This document shows, in pieces, positions 7,965 to 15,117 of a stretch of 34,470 nucleotides of DNA (position 1 is its first letter; each line of letters begins with the position of its first letter). Source of the stretch: JBHELQ01 sp046262995 (GTDB lineage Bacteria; Actinomycetota; Thermoleophilia; Solirubrobacterales; Thermoleophilaceae); contig JBHELQ010000163.1 in the NCBI GenBank assembly GCA_046262995.1, positions 1-34,470 on the forward strand. Direction: 5' to 3'. A program made the position numbers and the translations under genes. Under the pieces are notes generated by a model. That model was not told the DNA's origin, made no database searches, and worked only from the letters and a program-made list of their open reading frames with translations.

Positions 7965-7978
7965 GTGACGTCCGTCAC
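7965..7978. promoter_or_regulatory. CRP/FNR-like palindrome upstream of the thioesterase
   Basis: GTGACG-TC-CGTCAC is a perfect 6-bp-arm palindrome and also reads GTGA-N6-TCAC, the core of CRP-family sites. It lies about 50 bp upstream of the thioesterase ATG and downstream of the zinc-ribbon gene on the same strand. Binding by a CRP-type regulator is inference. Confidence 0.4.
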
Positions 7979-8002
7979 GCGAGCGACAGGACGGGCGGGA
8001 GG

Positions 8003-8200
8003 TCAGGCGGCCCAGTCGTCGGGCGCGGCGCCGGGTTCCTCCGCAGCCCTCAGGACCGCGAGCGGCGGGCTGGCCGGGTGGGAGGTCAGGCCGCGCAGCC
8101 TGCCGCCGCAGTGCAGGCAGCCGCCGCGCTCGTTCGCCACGTCCGCCGAGGCCGCGCTGTGCCAGCGGCGCTCGCAGGCCTCGCAGACGAGGTCACGCAC
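8003..8200 (-). CDS. Small zinc-ribbon protein coupled to the desaturase
   Basis: This protein of about 65 residues has CEACERRW followed by CLHCGG, two CxxC knuckles 21 residues apart that should bind one zinc ion, and a disordered tail ending in DDWAA. The GTG at 8200 overlaps the stop of the upstream desaturase gene by 8 nt, which indicates translational coupling. An upstream in-frame GTG at 8227 would add nine residues. Its role is unknown; the coupling suggests a partner or accessory of the desaturase. Confidence is moderate because the gene is short. Confidence 0.6.
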   Translation of the reverse strand: MRDLVCEACERRWHSAASADVANERGGCLHCGGRLRGLTSHPASPPLAVLRAAEEPGAAPDDWAA

Positions 8201-9152
8201 GGCCGGGTTCCCCGGTCGCCTGTGCACGCCTGCGTGCCGGCGCGGCGTGGCGCCGCTGCTCCTGCCGCTCCGGGCTGATCCGCGTCACCCGCCGGGCCAG
8301 GCCCAGTCGTTCCATCCCCCGGATCACGAGGCCCGTAGGGTCGACCTCCCACCAGCGCAGGCCGTGGAAGGCGGAGCGCGGGAAGGCGTGGTGGTTGTGG
8401 TGCCAGGCCTCTCCCAGCGATGGGAGCGCCAGCCAGGCGACGTTCGTGGACTCGTCGTCCAGCGGAAAGCGCCTCCTGCCGAAGAAGTGGCAGACGGAGT
8501 TGATCGACCAGGTCACGTGGTGGAGCAGGAAGATGCGCACGAGCCCGCCCCACACGAGCCCCCGCAGGGCTCCCGCCGCATCTCCGTGGACGGCCCAGCC
8601 GATCGCGGCCGGCACCGCCAGGCTCGCCAGCGTCAACGCGGGGAAGAGGCGGTTGATCGTGCGCATGCCGGGATCCTCGTACAGGTCCGGCGCGTAGCGC
8701 TTCCAGTTCGCGCGCCCCTGGCTGTCGAACAGCCAGCCGACATGGGCGTGCCACAGCCCGCGCAGGCCGGCGCCGTCGCCGACGTGCGGGCTGTGCGGAT
8801 CCCCCTCGGCGTCGGCGTGGGCGTGATGCTTGCGGTGGTCGGCGACCCAGTCGAGGACCGAGCCCTGAAGGGCGCACGAGCCGAGCGCCGCGAGCACGTA
8901 CTCGACCGGCTTCGACGTCTGGAACGAGCGATGGGTGAGCAGCCGGTGATAGCCGACGGTCACGCCGAACCCGGTCAGCAGGTAGGTGACTGCGAACAGG
9001 GCGAGGTCGAAGCCGTCGACCGCGCGCTGCCAGAGCAGGACGACGGCGACGATCACCCCGATCAGCGGGGCCACGACTCCGATCAGGTTGGCAAGGCGGT
9101 TGACCTGACCCAGCTCGTGGACGGGAGCTTCGGCGACCGAGGGCGAATGCAT
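8193..9152 (-). CDS. Membrane fatty acid desaturase (acyl-CoA delta-9 type)
   Basis: This 319-residue di-iron membrane enzyme introduces a double bond into an acyl chain using oxygen and electrons from a redox partner. The three histidine boxes are complete: HRLLTH 69-74, HRKHH 106-110 and HHNHH 251-255. Hydrophobic spans lie at about 22-66 and 160-210. It is close in pattern to the second desaturase at 20344-21270. A zinc-ribbon gene is coupled at its end, and a regulator gene diverges upstream with a palindrome in between. The ATG has a weak AAGG nearby. Confidence 0.93.
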   Translation of the reverse strand: MHSPSVAEAPVHELGQVNRLANLIGVVAPLIGVIVAVVLLWQRAVDGFDLALFAVTYLLTGFGVTVGYHRLLTHRSFQTSKPVEYVLAALGSCALQGSVLDWVADHRKHHAHADAEGDPHSPHVGDGAGLRGLWHAHVGWLFDSQGRANWKRYAPDLYEDPGMRTINRLFPALTLASLAVPAAIGWAVHGDAAGALRGLVWGGLVRIFLLHHVTWSINSVCHFFGRRRFPLDDESTNVAWLALPSLGEAWHHNHHAFPRSAFHGLRWWEVDPTGLVIRGMERLGLARRVTRISPERQEQRRHAAPARRRAQATGEPGRA

Positions 9153-9193
9153 GTCCTTGGAGCTTTCCCGCTGCGGGCCGCGAGCTATTGTCG

Positions 9194-9221
9194 AATCCCG
9201 CGCCGTGGCGGCGGGATTTTT
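9194..9221 (+). terminator. Hairpin with T-tract in the leader of the PucR-type gene
   Basis: AATCCCGC (9194-9201) pairs with GCGGGATT (9211-9218) around a 9-nt loop, with T residues at 9217-9221. It looks like an intrinsic terminator on the plus strand, but no plus-strand gene lies just upstream. If transcription of the regulator starts before it, it would act as an attenuator. This could also be chance in a GC-rich region. Confidence 0.4.
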
Positions 9222-9237
9222 GTAACCTAACTACAAA
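9219..9237. promoter_or_regulatory. Operator-like palindrome between desaturase and PucR-type regulator
   Basis: TTTGTA (9219-9224) and TACAAA (9232-9237) form a perfect 6-bp inverted repeat with a 7-bp spacer, in an AT-rich island within the divergent region. It is a plausible binding site for a dimeric regulator controlling one or both genes. Which protein binds is not shown. Confidence 0.45.
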
Positions 9238-9304
9238 GGGCGTGCCCTGTCTGAAGCCAGCCACGGCATCGGCGGGGATTTCCCTCCTCTCGGCTTTGTC
9301 GCAA

Positions 9305-10507
9305 ATGGAGAGAACGACGACACCTCCGGCGCCGGAAACCCTCTCCCGCGTCGCGCTGCCACCCGAGGCCGCCGAGGTCATGCGTCCGCTCCTGCCCGCC
9401 CTGTCGGAGGAGATCGTGGAGGCCATCGGCCGCCAGGTGGAGCCATACCAGCGTCCGCTCGAGGGCCCGTTCGGGCGCGCGGTCCGAACCGGGACCGAGC
9501 GCGCGCTCAACCGCTTCCTCGACCTGATCACCGAGCCGGGCAGCGAGGACCGCGAGGGCGGGCGCATCTACGTGCAGCTCGGCCGCGGAGAGTTCCGCGA
9601 GGGGCGCAGTCTCGACGCCCTGCTCGCCGCCTACCGGCTCGGCGCCCGCCTGGCCTGGCGGCGCTTCGCGGCGGCCGGCGACGCGGCCGGACTTCCGCCC
9701 GAGGCGATGTACCGGCTCGGCGAGGCGATCTTCGCCTACATCGACGAGCTGTCCGCGGAGTCGGCGGAGGGCTACGCGCAGGCGCAGTCAGCCGCGGAGG
9801 GGGAGCGGTCGCGCCGGCGGCGAGAGCTCGTCGCGCTGCTGGGGCGCCAACCGCCCGCCGAGGAGGCGGCCGTCCGCGAGCTCGCCGCGCAGGTCGGCTG
9901 GGAGCTGCCGGAGCGCCTGGCCGCGCTCGTGACCGCGGAGCATGACGAGGTCCGGCTGGCCACGCGGCTCGGCAGCGGGGTGATAGCCGCCTCGTTCGAG
10001 GACCGCACAGTCGCCCTGATCCCCGACCCCGACGCGCCCGGGCGACGGGCGCAGCTGGACGCGGCCGTGGAGCGCCGCGCCGCGGCGCTCGGGCCGGCGG
10101 TGACCTGGCGACGCGCGCGCTCCAGCCTCGAGCGCGCGGAGCTCGCCCACCGGCTCCAGCGCGACGGACGTCTTCCCCCGGAGGGGCTCGTGAGCGCCGA
10201 CGAGCACCTGCCGGAGCTGATGGTCCACGGCGACCGCGACCTGGCGGAGCACCTGGCCGAAACCGAGCTCGCCCCCCTTCGCGCGCTGGCGGACGGGCCC
10301 CGGCGCAAGCTCGAGGCGACCCTGCGAGCCTGGCTCGACTACCGCGGACGACCCGAAGAGGTGGCGCACCACCTGGGCGTCCACCCGCAGACGGTTCGCT
10401 ATCGGCTGAACCAGCTCCGGGAGCTGTTCGGGCGGCGGCTAGAGGACCCGGAGCAGCGGCTGGCGCTGTCCCTGGCCCTGCGGGCCGCCAGCCAGAGCCC
10501 TCACTGA
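9305..10507 (+). CDS. PucR-type transcriptional regulator with C-terminal helix-turn-helix
   Basis: This 400-residue protein has an N-terminal all-helical sensor-like region (about 20-170) and a middle region typical of the PucR/CdaR group. Its C-terminal HTH_30 motif (about 345-395) includes HHLGVHPQTVRYRLNQL. Such proteins regulate diverse catabolic genes in actinobacteria. I chose ATG 9305 because the upstream reading frame lies in the operator region; no clear ribosome site is visible. It diverges from the desaturase gene and overlaps the convergent FAD dehydrogenase stop by 7 nt. Either neighbour may be a target. Confidence 0.85.
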   Translation: MERTTTPPAPETLSRVALPPEAAEVMRPLLPALSEEIVEAIGRQVEPYQRPLEGPFGRAVRTGTERALNRFLDLITEPGSEDREGGRIYVQLGRGEFREGRSLDALLAAYRLGARLAWRRFAAAGDAAGLPPEAMYRLGEAIFAYIDELSAESAEGYAQAQSAAEGERSRRRRELVALLGRQPPAEEAAVRELAAQVGWELPERLAALVTAEHDEVRLATRLGSGVIAASFEDRTVALIPDPDAPGRRAQLDAAVERRAAALGPAVTWRRARSSLERAELAHRLQRDGRLPPEGLVSADEHLPELMVHGDRDLAEHLAETELAPLRALADGPRRKLEATLRAWLDYRGRPEEVAHHLGVHPQTVRYRLNQLRELFGRRLEDPEQRLALSLALRAASQSPH

Positions 10508-12153
10508 GCGGCCCCGGAGGCAGCGAGTGTCCGTCCCGACTCCATCTCGGCGATGGTGCGCGCGGCCACGCGGCCCGTCAGGACGCACGCGCCGAGGAAC
10601 GTCCCCTCGAGCGAGCGTTTGCCGTGCAGCCCTCCGCCCCCGAAGCCGGCCGCCTCGCCCGCCGCGTAGAGGCCCGGGATCGGCCGGCCATCGGGTCGCA
10701 GCACGCGGCAACCCAGGTCCGTCTGGATTCCGCCCAGGCTCTTGCGCGCCATCGGCTGCAGGCGGATCGCGAGCAGCGGCATCGCGCGCTCGTCCACGAT
10801 CTTCTGGAAGCGCGCGGTTCGGAAACGGTCCCCACGCCAGTTGCGAAGCTGGGCTATGCGGCGGAGCTGATCGTCGTTGAACAGGCTCTTGCCGCGCTCG
10901 ATCGTGGCGTCGTAGCGGCGGACCTCGTCCGCCATCAAGTCCGCATCCAGGGCGCCGTCGCCGGTTACCTCACCCATCCGGACAGCAAGCTCGGGCAGTG
11001 AGCCCGCGGTCACGAAGTCGGGGCACTTGTCGGCGAAGTAGCGCACGAGCGAGGGCTTCCCGAGCAGGACGCTCGCCACGAACCGAACCGGGCGGCGCTC
11101 GCGCAGGTGGGGGTTGTGCTCCGACCCGGACACGTCGAGCTCGCGGCGCGCGATCTTCCAGTTGCAGACGACCCAGGAGTACCAGCGCTCGTCCTCCGAC
11201 ATCCGCTCGAGCGCGAAGCGGGCATCGAAGGCGGGCATGACCGGCGCCGGGCCGTAGCGGCGCCCGCTCGGGTCCAGGACCAGGCCCGAGCGCGGCGGGA
11301 TCAGCTTCACGCCATGCAGCGGCCGCCGGGGCCTGGGGTGCCGCACGGCGTCCGCGTAGTTCCACATCCGCGAGATGTGCGTGATGTTGCCGCCGATCCG
11401 CTTGACCTCCTCGTGCATCGCGGCGTCCGCGTAATAGTGCGAGCCCATCAGGAGCTGCTCCGGCGGGCTGCCCAGGTCCTGCGGCCACTCCCGGCGCACC
11501 AGCTCGAGGTTGCCCCCTACTCCCCCGGCCGCGACCACGACGCTGTCGGCGAACAGCTCGAGCTCAGGCCCGCCGTCCTCGGACACGACCCGGCATCCGC
11601 TCACCCGACCGCCGTCCTCGAGCAGCTCGCTGACCCGCGAGCGGAACCGCAGGTCGAGCGATCGCCTGCGCGGATGGCGCTCGATCGCGCCCCACACCGC
11701 GTCCACCAGGCCTCTGCCGGTCCCCCAGGTCAGGTGGAAGCGGGGGACCGAGTTGCCGTCGCCCCACACGCCGCGCTCGGCCCAGTTGACTGCCGGGAAG
11801 AACCGAACACCGTGCTCGCGCAGCCAGCCCCCCACCTCGTCGCGCGAGCGCGCCACGTACTCCTCGGCCCAGCGGCGGGGCCACACGTCCTCCGGCTCGA
11901 AGCCCGCGACCCGTAGCCAGTCCTCCGTCGCAAGCTCGACGTCATCGTGTATGCCGGAGCGGCGCTGCTCCGGCGTATCGACCATGAACATGCCGCCGAA
12001 TGCCTCCCTCGCGAGCCCGCCGAGCTCGCTCGGGCGACAGCGATCGAGCAGCACGACGCTGCGCCCGTGCTCGAGCAGCTCCAGTGTCGTGACCAGGCCG
12101 GCGATCCCGGCTCCGACGACCACCACGTCCGTCTTGTGCGGGGCATCGGCCAC
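10501..12153 (-). CDS. FAD-dependent dehydrogenase (FAD_binding_2, fumarate reductase/ketosteroid dehydrogenase-like)
   Basis: This 550-residue flavoprotein has an N-terminal dinucleotide-binding motif, G14-x-G16-x2-G19 in VVVVGAGIAGL, and an FAD-contact C-terminal block GLYAAGEAAGFGGGG near 490-510. The overall layout resembles the FAD_binding_2 group, which includes 3-ketosteroid dehydrogenases and fumarate reductase flavoproteins. The substrate is not determined. GTG 12153 has TAGGAT 6 nt upstream (leaderless pattern). A flavin-reductase-like gene diverges 46 bp away, so the two may share a redox role. Confidence 0.9.
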   Translation of the reverse strand: MADAPHKTDVVVVGAGIAGLVTTLELLEHGRSVVLLDRCRPSELGGLAREAFGGMFMVDTPEQRRSGIHDDVELATEDWLRVAGFEPEDVWPRRWAEEYVARSRDEVGGWLREHGVRFFPAVNWAERGVWGDGNSVPRFHLTWGTGRGLVDAVWGAIERHPRRRSLDLRFRSRVSELLEDGGRVSGCRVVSEDGGPELELFADSVVVAAGGVGGNLELVRREWPQDLGSPPEQLLMGSHYYADAAMHEEVKRIGGNITHISRMWNYADAVRHPRPRRPLHGVKLIPPRSGLVLDPSGRRYGPAPVMPAFDARFALERMSEDERWYSWVVCNWKIARRELDVSGSEHNPHLRERRPVRFVASVLLGKPSLVRYFADKCPDFVTAGSLPELAVRMGEVTGDGALDADLMADEVRRYDATIERGKSLFNDDQLRRIAQLRNWRGDRFRTARFQKIVDERAMPLLAIRLQPMARKSLGGIQTDLGCRVLRPDGRPIPGLYAAGEAAGFGGGGLHGKRSLEGTFLGACVLTGRVAARTIAEMESGRTLAASGAAQ

Positions 12154-12159
12154 CGGCCG

Positions 12160-12165
12160 ATCCTA
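12160..12165 (-). promoter_or_regulatory. -10 element of the FAD dehydrogenase gene
   Basis: TAGGAT on the minus strand ends 6 nt before GTG 12153, consistent with a leaderless transcript. Confidence 0.45.
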
Positions 12166-12199
12166 GAGCGCAGGCGCGGTCCCGGGTAACAATCGGGTC

Positions 12200-12691
12200 G
12201 TGGCCTCGCTCCAAGAGACCTTCGCCGCCCTGGTCGAGGACCTCGATGGCGCGATGCTCGTGATCACCGTCTCCGTGGACGGTGAGCGCGGCGGCTGCCT
12301 GGTCGAGTTCTCCACGCCGGCGAGCAGCGATCCGCCGCGCTTCATCGTCTGCCTCTCGAAGAAGAACCGCACCTTCCGGCTCGCCGACCGAGCCGCGGCG
12401 CTTGCGGTCCACTTCCTTGCGAACGACGCCCGCGAGCTGGCCGAGCTGTTCGGCGGCGAGACGACCGACGAGGTCGACAAGTTCGATCACTGCTCGTGGA
12501 CGGAGGGCCCCGGCGGCCTGCCGATCCTGGACGCGAGCCCGACCTGGTTCGCCGCCCGGATCGTCAAGCGCCTGGACGGAGGCGACCACGAGGCGTTCCT
12601 GCTGGAGCCGTTCGAGGTACGCCGGAGCGACGGGCACGAGCCATTCCGCGCGAGCCAGGCGCGTCCGATCGAGCCCGGACACGAGCTCTGA
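12200..12691 (+). CDS. Flavin reductase-like FMN-binding protein
   Basis: This 163-residue protein resembles the flavin reductase domain family with an FMN-binding split barrel. Typical parts are the N-terminal AMLVITVSVDGERGG and the segment PPRFIVCLSKKNRTFRLA, followed by AVHFLANDARELAELFGG. Such proteins reduce flavin with NAD(P)H or hold FMN as an oxidoreductase. GTG 12200 lies 6 nt after AACAAT, a poor -10 match, and has no Shine-Dalgarno. It is divergent from the FAD dehydrogenase, which may be its partner (inference). Confidence 0.82.
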   Translation: MASLQETFAALVEDLDGAMLVITVSVDGERGGCLVEFSTPASSDPPRFIVCLSKKNRTFRLADRAAALAVHFLANDARELAELFGGETTDEVDKFDHCSWTEGPGGLPILDASPTWFAARIVKRLDGGDHEAFLLEPFEVRRSDGHEPFRASQARPIEPGHEL

Positions 12692-12764
12692 GCCCTTCGA
12701 CGTTGGGGTTTTGCCTGCGTGCGCAGCGGCTACATGACCCTAGACCCGCTGAAAAGGAGGAGGC

Positions 12765-13961
12765 ATGGCGACGACTGCGACCCGTGACAGGACCGGCGCG
12801 ATCCCTCGCGACCGGGAGAACGACTTCTCGCGCGAGGCTGTGGAGGGCAGGCTCGAGTTCCTGCGCGAGCGCACCGAGAGCTCCCTCGAGCACGTGTCGC
12901 AGTACTCGTTCGACCCGCAGCTGACGAGCGGCAACATCGAGCACTTCACCGGCGTCGCGCAGGTCCCGATCGGCATCGCGGGCCCGATGCTCGTGAACGG
13001 GGAACACGCGCAGGGCGAGTTCTACGTCCCGTTGGCGACCGCCGAGGGCACGCTGGTCGCGAGCTACAACCGCGGCATGAAGCTGCTTCGCGAGGCCGGG
13101 GGCGTGACCACCACCGTGCTCGACGACCGCATGCAGCGCGCGCCTTCGTTCATCTTCGAGAGCGCGCGGCAGGCGCGCGACTTCTGCAAGTGGCTCAACG
13201 AGCACTTCGACGAGATCAAGGCCGCGGCCGAGCAGACGACGAAGTCCGGCAAGCTGATCGACATCGAGACCTACCTGGCAAGCCGGATCGTTTACACGCG
13301 CTTCGACTACACGACCGGCGACGCCGCGGGCCAGAACATGACCGGCAAGGCCACCCAGGCCGCCTGTCTGTGGATCCTCGACAACACCGACACGGTCGAG
13401 CAGTACTTCCTGGAGTCGAACTTCGCCACCGACAAGAAGAGCTCACAGGTGAACATGCTGATGACGCGCGGGAAGCGGGTCGTCGCGGAGGCCACGATTC
13501 CGGCGGACCTGCTCGAGAACGTCATGCACACGCGCCCCGACCTGATGTACCGCGCGCGCCAGGTGTCGAATCTGGGCGGCTTCATGGCCGGCGTGCACAA
13601 CAACGGGGCGCACTCCGCGAACGGCATCACGGCGCTCTTCATCGCCACCGGGCAGGACGTGGCCAACGTCTCCGAATCGTCCGCGGCGTTCAGCTTCGCC
13701 GAGTTGACGCCCGAGGGCGACTACTACATCTCGGTCACGATTCCGGCGCTGATCGTGGCGACCTACGGCGGCGGCACCGGCCTGGCCACTCAGCGCGAGT
13801 GCCTGGAGATGATGGACTGCTACGGCAGGGACAAGGTCCGCAAGTTCGCCGAGATCATCGCCGCGACTGTGCTCTGCGGCGACATCTCGCTCGGCTCCGC
13901 GGTGGTCGCGCAGGAGTGGGTCGAGGCCCACGACCTGCTCGGGCGCAACCGGCCCGACTAG
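12765..13961 (+). CDS. hmgA: Hydroxymethylglutaryl-CoA reductase, class I type
   Basis: This 398-residue enzyme would reduce HMG-CoA to mevalonate with NADPH, the committed step of the mevalonate route to isoprenoids. The catalytic tetrad of class I enzymes is complete: E94 in PLATAEGTLVAS, K224 in TDKK, D298 in GQDVAN and H389 in AHDLLGRNR. The NADPH-binding block is GDAAGQNM (185-192), a variant of the usual DAMGMN. The protein lacks the membrane domain of eukaryotic enzymes. AAAAGGAGGAGG lies just before the ATG. Its last 55 bp recur at 14694-14748. No other mevalonate gene is in the window, so the pathway context is unknown. Confidence 0.95.
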   Translation: MATTATRDRTGAIPRDRENDFSREAVEGRLEFLRERTESSLEHVSQYSFDPQLTSGNIEHFTGVAQVPIGIAGPMLVNGEHAQGEFYVPLATAEGTLVASYNRGMKLLREAGGVTTTVLDDRMQRAPSFIFESARQARDFCKWLNEHFDEIKAAAEQTTKSGKLIDIETYLASRIVYTRFDYTTGDAAGQNMTGKATQAACLWILDNTDTVEQYFLESNFATDKKSSQVNMLMTRGKRVVAEATIPADLLENVMHTRPDLMYRARQVSNLGGFMAGVHNNGAHSANGITALFIATGQDVANVSESSAAFSFAELTPEGDYYISVTIPALIVATYGGGTGLATQRECLEMMDCYGRDKVRKFAEIIAATVLCGDISLGSAVVAQEWVEAHDLLGRNRPD

Positions 13962-13964
13962 CGG
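13910..13964 (+). repeat. 55-bp direct repeat, copy 1 (end of HMG-CoA reductase gene)
   Basis: This copy encodes the last residues QEWVEAHDLLGRNRPD, the stop codon and 3 bp beyond. Copy 2 is at 14694-14748, 784 bp further on. The two differ at two positions, both third codon positions that leave the amino acid unchanged (GTC/GTA and CTC/CTG). Confidence 0.95.
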
Positions 13965-13965
13965 C

Positions 13966-14598
13966 TCAGGCGTTCGACCAGTCGAACTCGTTCAGCTGGG
14001 CGTAGCTGTTCTCGAGCTTCAGCGACAGCGGCGCGTCCACCGTCGTGGTCGCCGACACGGTGTTGGCGACCTCGGCCTCCTGGTACTCGAAGCCGTCCGG
14101 GATCACGATCCGCACGCGATGCTCGTCTCCCGTCACCGGATTCTTGATCGGCTCGATGCGGCTCTCGCCGACTCCATCGATGCGCACGGAAGCCTGCCGC
14201 GAGTCGCGATCGACCTCGATGTCGATCGACGCCGTGATCGGCTCCCGCACGTTCGGGATGACAGAGGCGAAGATCTCGAAGTAGGCCCCGCCGTGCTCAC
14301 CGGACGACATGCTCACGATGGCGTCGCGCTGCTCCGCCGTGCTCGCTTCGTCGAGCACGAGCTGGATGGTTCCATTGCCTTCGTGGATCGCGCCCGGCCA
14401 ATGCACGATGGCCGCCCAGCGCACACCGTCGAGCTGGGTGTCCCCGAACTGCCCGTCACGCACCTGGAAGCCGATGACCGCCTCGCAGTTGCCCTGCGTG
14501 GGGAGGGCGTTGAACTGGCACGGACAGCCCCAGGCGCAGTTGCAGCTACCGACCTCGTCGCCGCGAATGCGCCACTTCGTCTGAGCGGTGGCCTCCAT
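13966..14598 (-). CDS. DUF1326 domain protein
   Basis: This 210-residue protein carries the family hallmark near its start, VGSCNCAWGCPCQF, with four cysteines that could bind a metal or form disulfides. The rest is a mixed alpha/beta domain. The function of DUF1326 is unknown. The ATG at 14598 has GGGAGG about 10 nt upstream; a TTG one codon earlier is less likely. The gene faces the HMG-CoA reductase gene, with 4 bp between the stops, and is enclosed by the two copies of the 55-bp repeat, which suggests it arrived as a cassette or sits beside the relic of a duplicated gene. Confidence 0.88.
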   Translation of the reverse strand: MEATAQTKWRIRGDEVGSCNCAWGCPCQFNALPTQGNCEAVIGFQVRDGQFGDTQLDGVRWAAIVHWPGAIHEGNGTIQLVLDEASTAEQRDAIVSMSSGEHGGAYFEIFASVIPNVREPITASIDIEVDRDSRQASVRIDGVGESRIEPIKNPVTGDEHRVRIVIPDGFEYQEAEVANTVSATTTVDAPLSLKLENSYAQLNEFDWSNA

Positions 14599-14693
14599 CA
14601 AGCCGTACCTCCCGTGCTCCGTCGAACCGCGGCAACCCTAATCCGCAGAGGCGCATGGGTCAACGGCGCGGGGGTGGGCGGATCGAGTCGGGG

Positions 14694-14748
14694 GCAGGAG
14701 TGGGTAGAGGCCCACGACCTGCTGGGGCGCAACCGGCCCGACTAGCGG
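14694..14748 (+). pseudogene. 55-bp direct repeat, copy 2: relic of an HMG-CoA reductase gene end
   Basis: This copy still encodes QEWVEAHDLLGRNRPD and a TAG stop in frame, but no reductase coding sequence precedes it; similarity stops abruptly upstream of 14694. With only synonymous differences from copy 1, it looks like the tail of a once-functional coding copy or the product of an insertion that duplicated its target. The lipoprotein gene on the other strand uses the reverse of the same CTAG as its stop. Confidence 0.75.
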
Positions 14749-15092
14749 GAGCCGAACGCGGCCGCGCGCGTGTACAGCCGGTAGAGGCGGAAGTGCGCCG
14801 CGAAGTCGTGCGCGCAATAGCCCTCGAGCACGTCGTAGGCCTTGTCGTCGGGGAGCACAGCGCCGTGCCCTGCCGGTGAGCCGACCGGTCCGCCGGCGAA
14901 GTTCTTCAGCTGCCGCAGAATGCCCTGCCGCTCGCTCGGCCCGGCTCGCCGCCATTCCGCGCAGTCGAGCGTCCGGAGCGGCTGAGTGATGTGAGGTCCT
15001 CCCCGCGGTTCCGTGTCCCGCCCGGAGCCGAAGCCCAGGCAGCCCGTCAGCGCGGTCCCGGCGACGAGGCAGCCGACGACGGCCAGGCGCAA
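14742..15092 (-). CDS. Small secreted lipoprotein of unknown function
   Basis: This 116-residue protein has a short signal with lipobox TALTGC. The mature part contains LDCAEWRRAGPSERQGILRQ, a glycine/proline segment and LEGYCAHDFAAHFRLYRLY. The two cysteines of the mature part may pair. I do not recognise a named domain. The start is a TTG with GAGGA immediately before it, which is weak; no better start is seen. It lies 25 bp downstream of the beta-helix gene and is probably in its operon. Its stop codon lies inside copy 2 of the 55-bp repeat. Confidence 0.7.
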   Translation of the reverse strand: MRLAVVGCLVAGTALTGCLGFGSGRDTEPRGGPHITQPLRTLDCAEWRRAGPSERQGILRQLKNFAGGPVGSPAGHGAVLPDDKAYDVLEGYCAHDFAAHFRLYRLYTRAAAFGSR

Positions 15093-15117
15093 TCCTCGAC
15101 CGGCCGGGGTGGGCCGC

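Noticed and set aside
14119..14745. A plus-strand reading frame of about 208 codons whose end matches the HMG-CoA reductase C-terminus
   Set aside because: Most of it is antisense to the well-supported DUF1326 gene and has low-complexity composition. Only the last 55 bp are meaningful, as a repeat copy.
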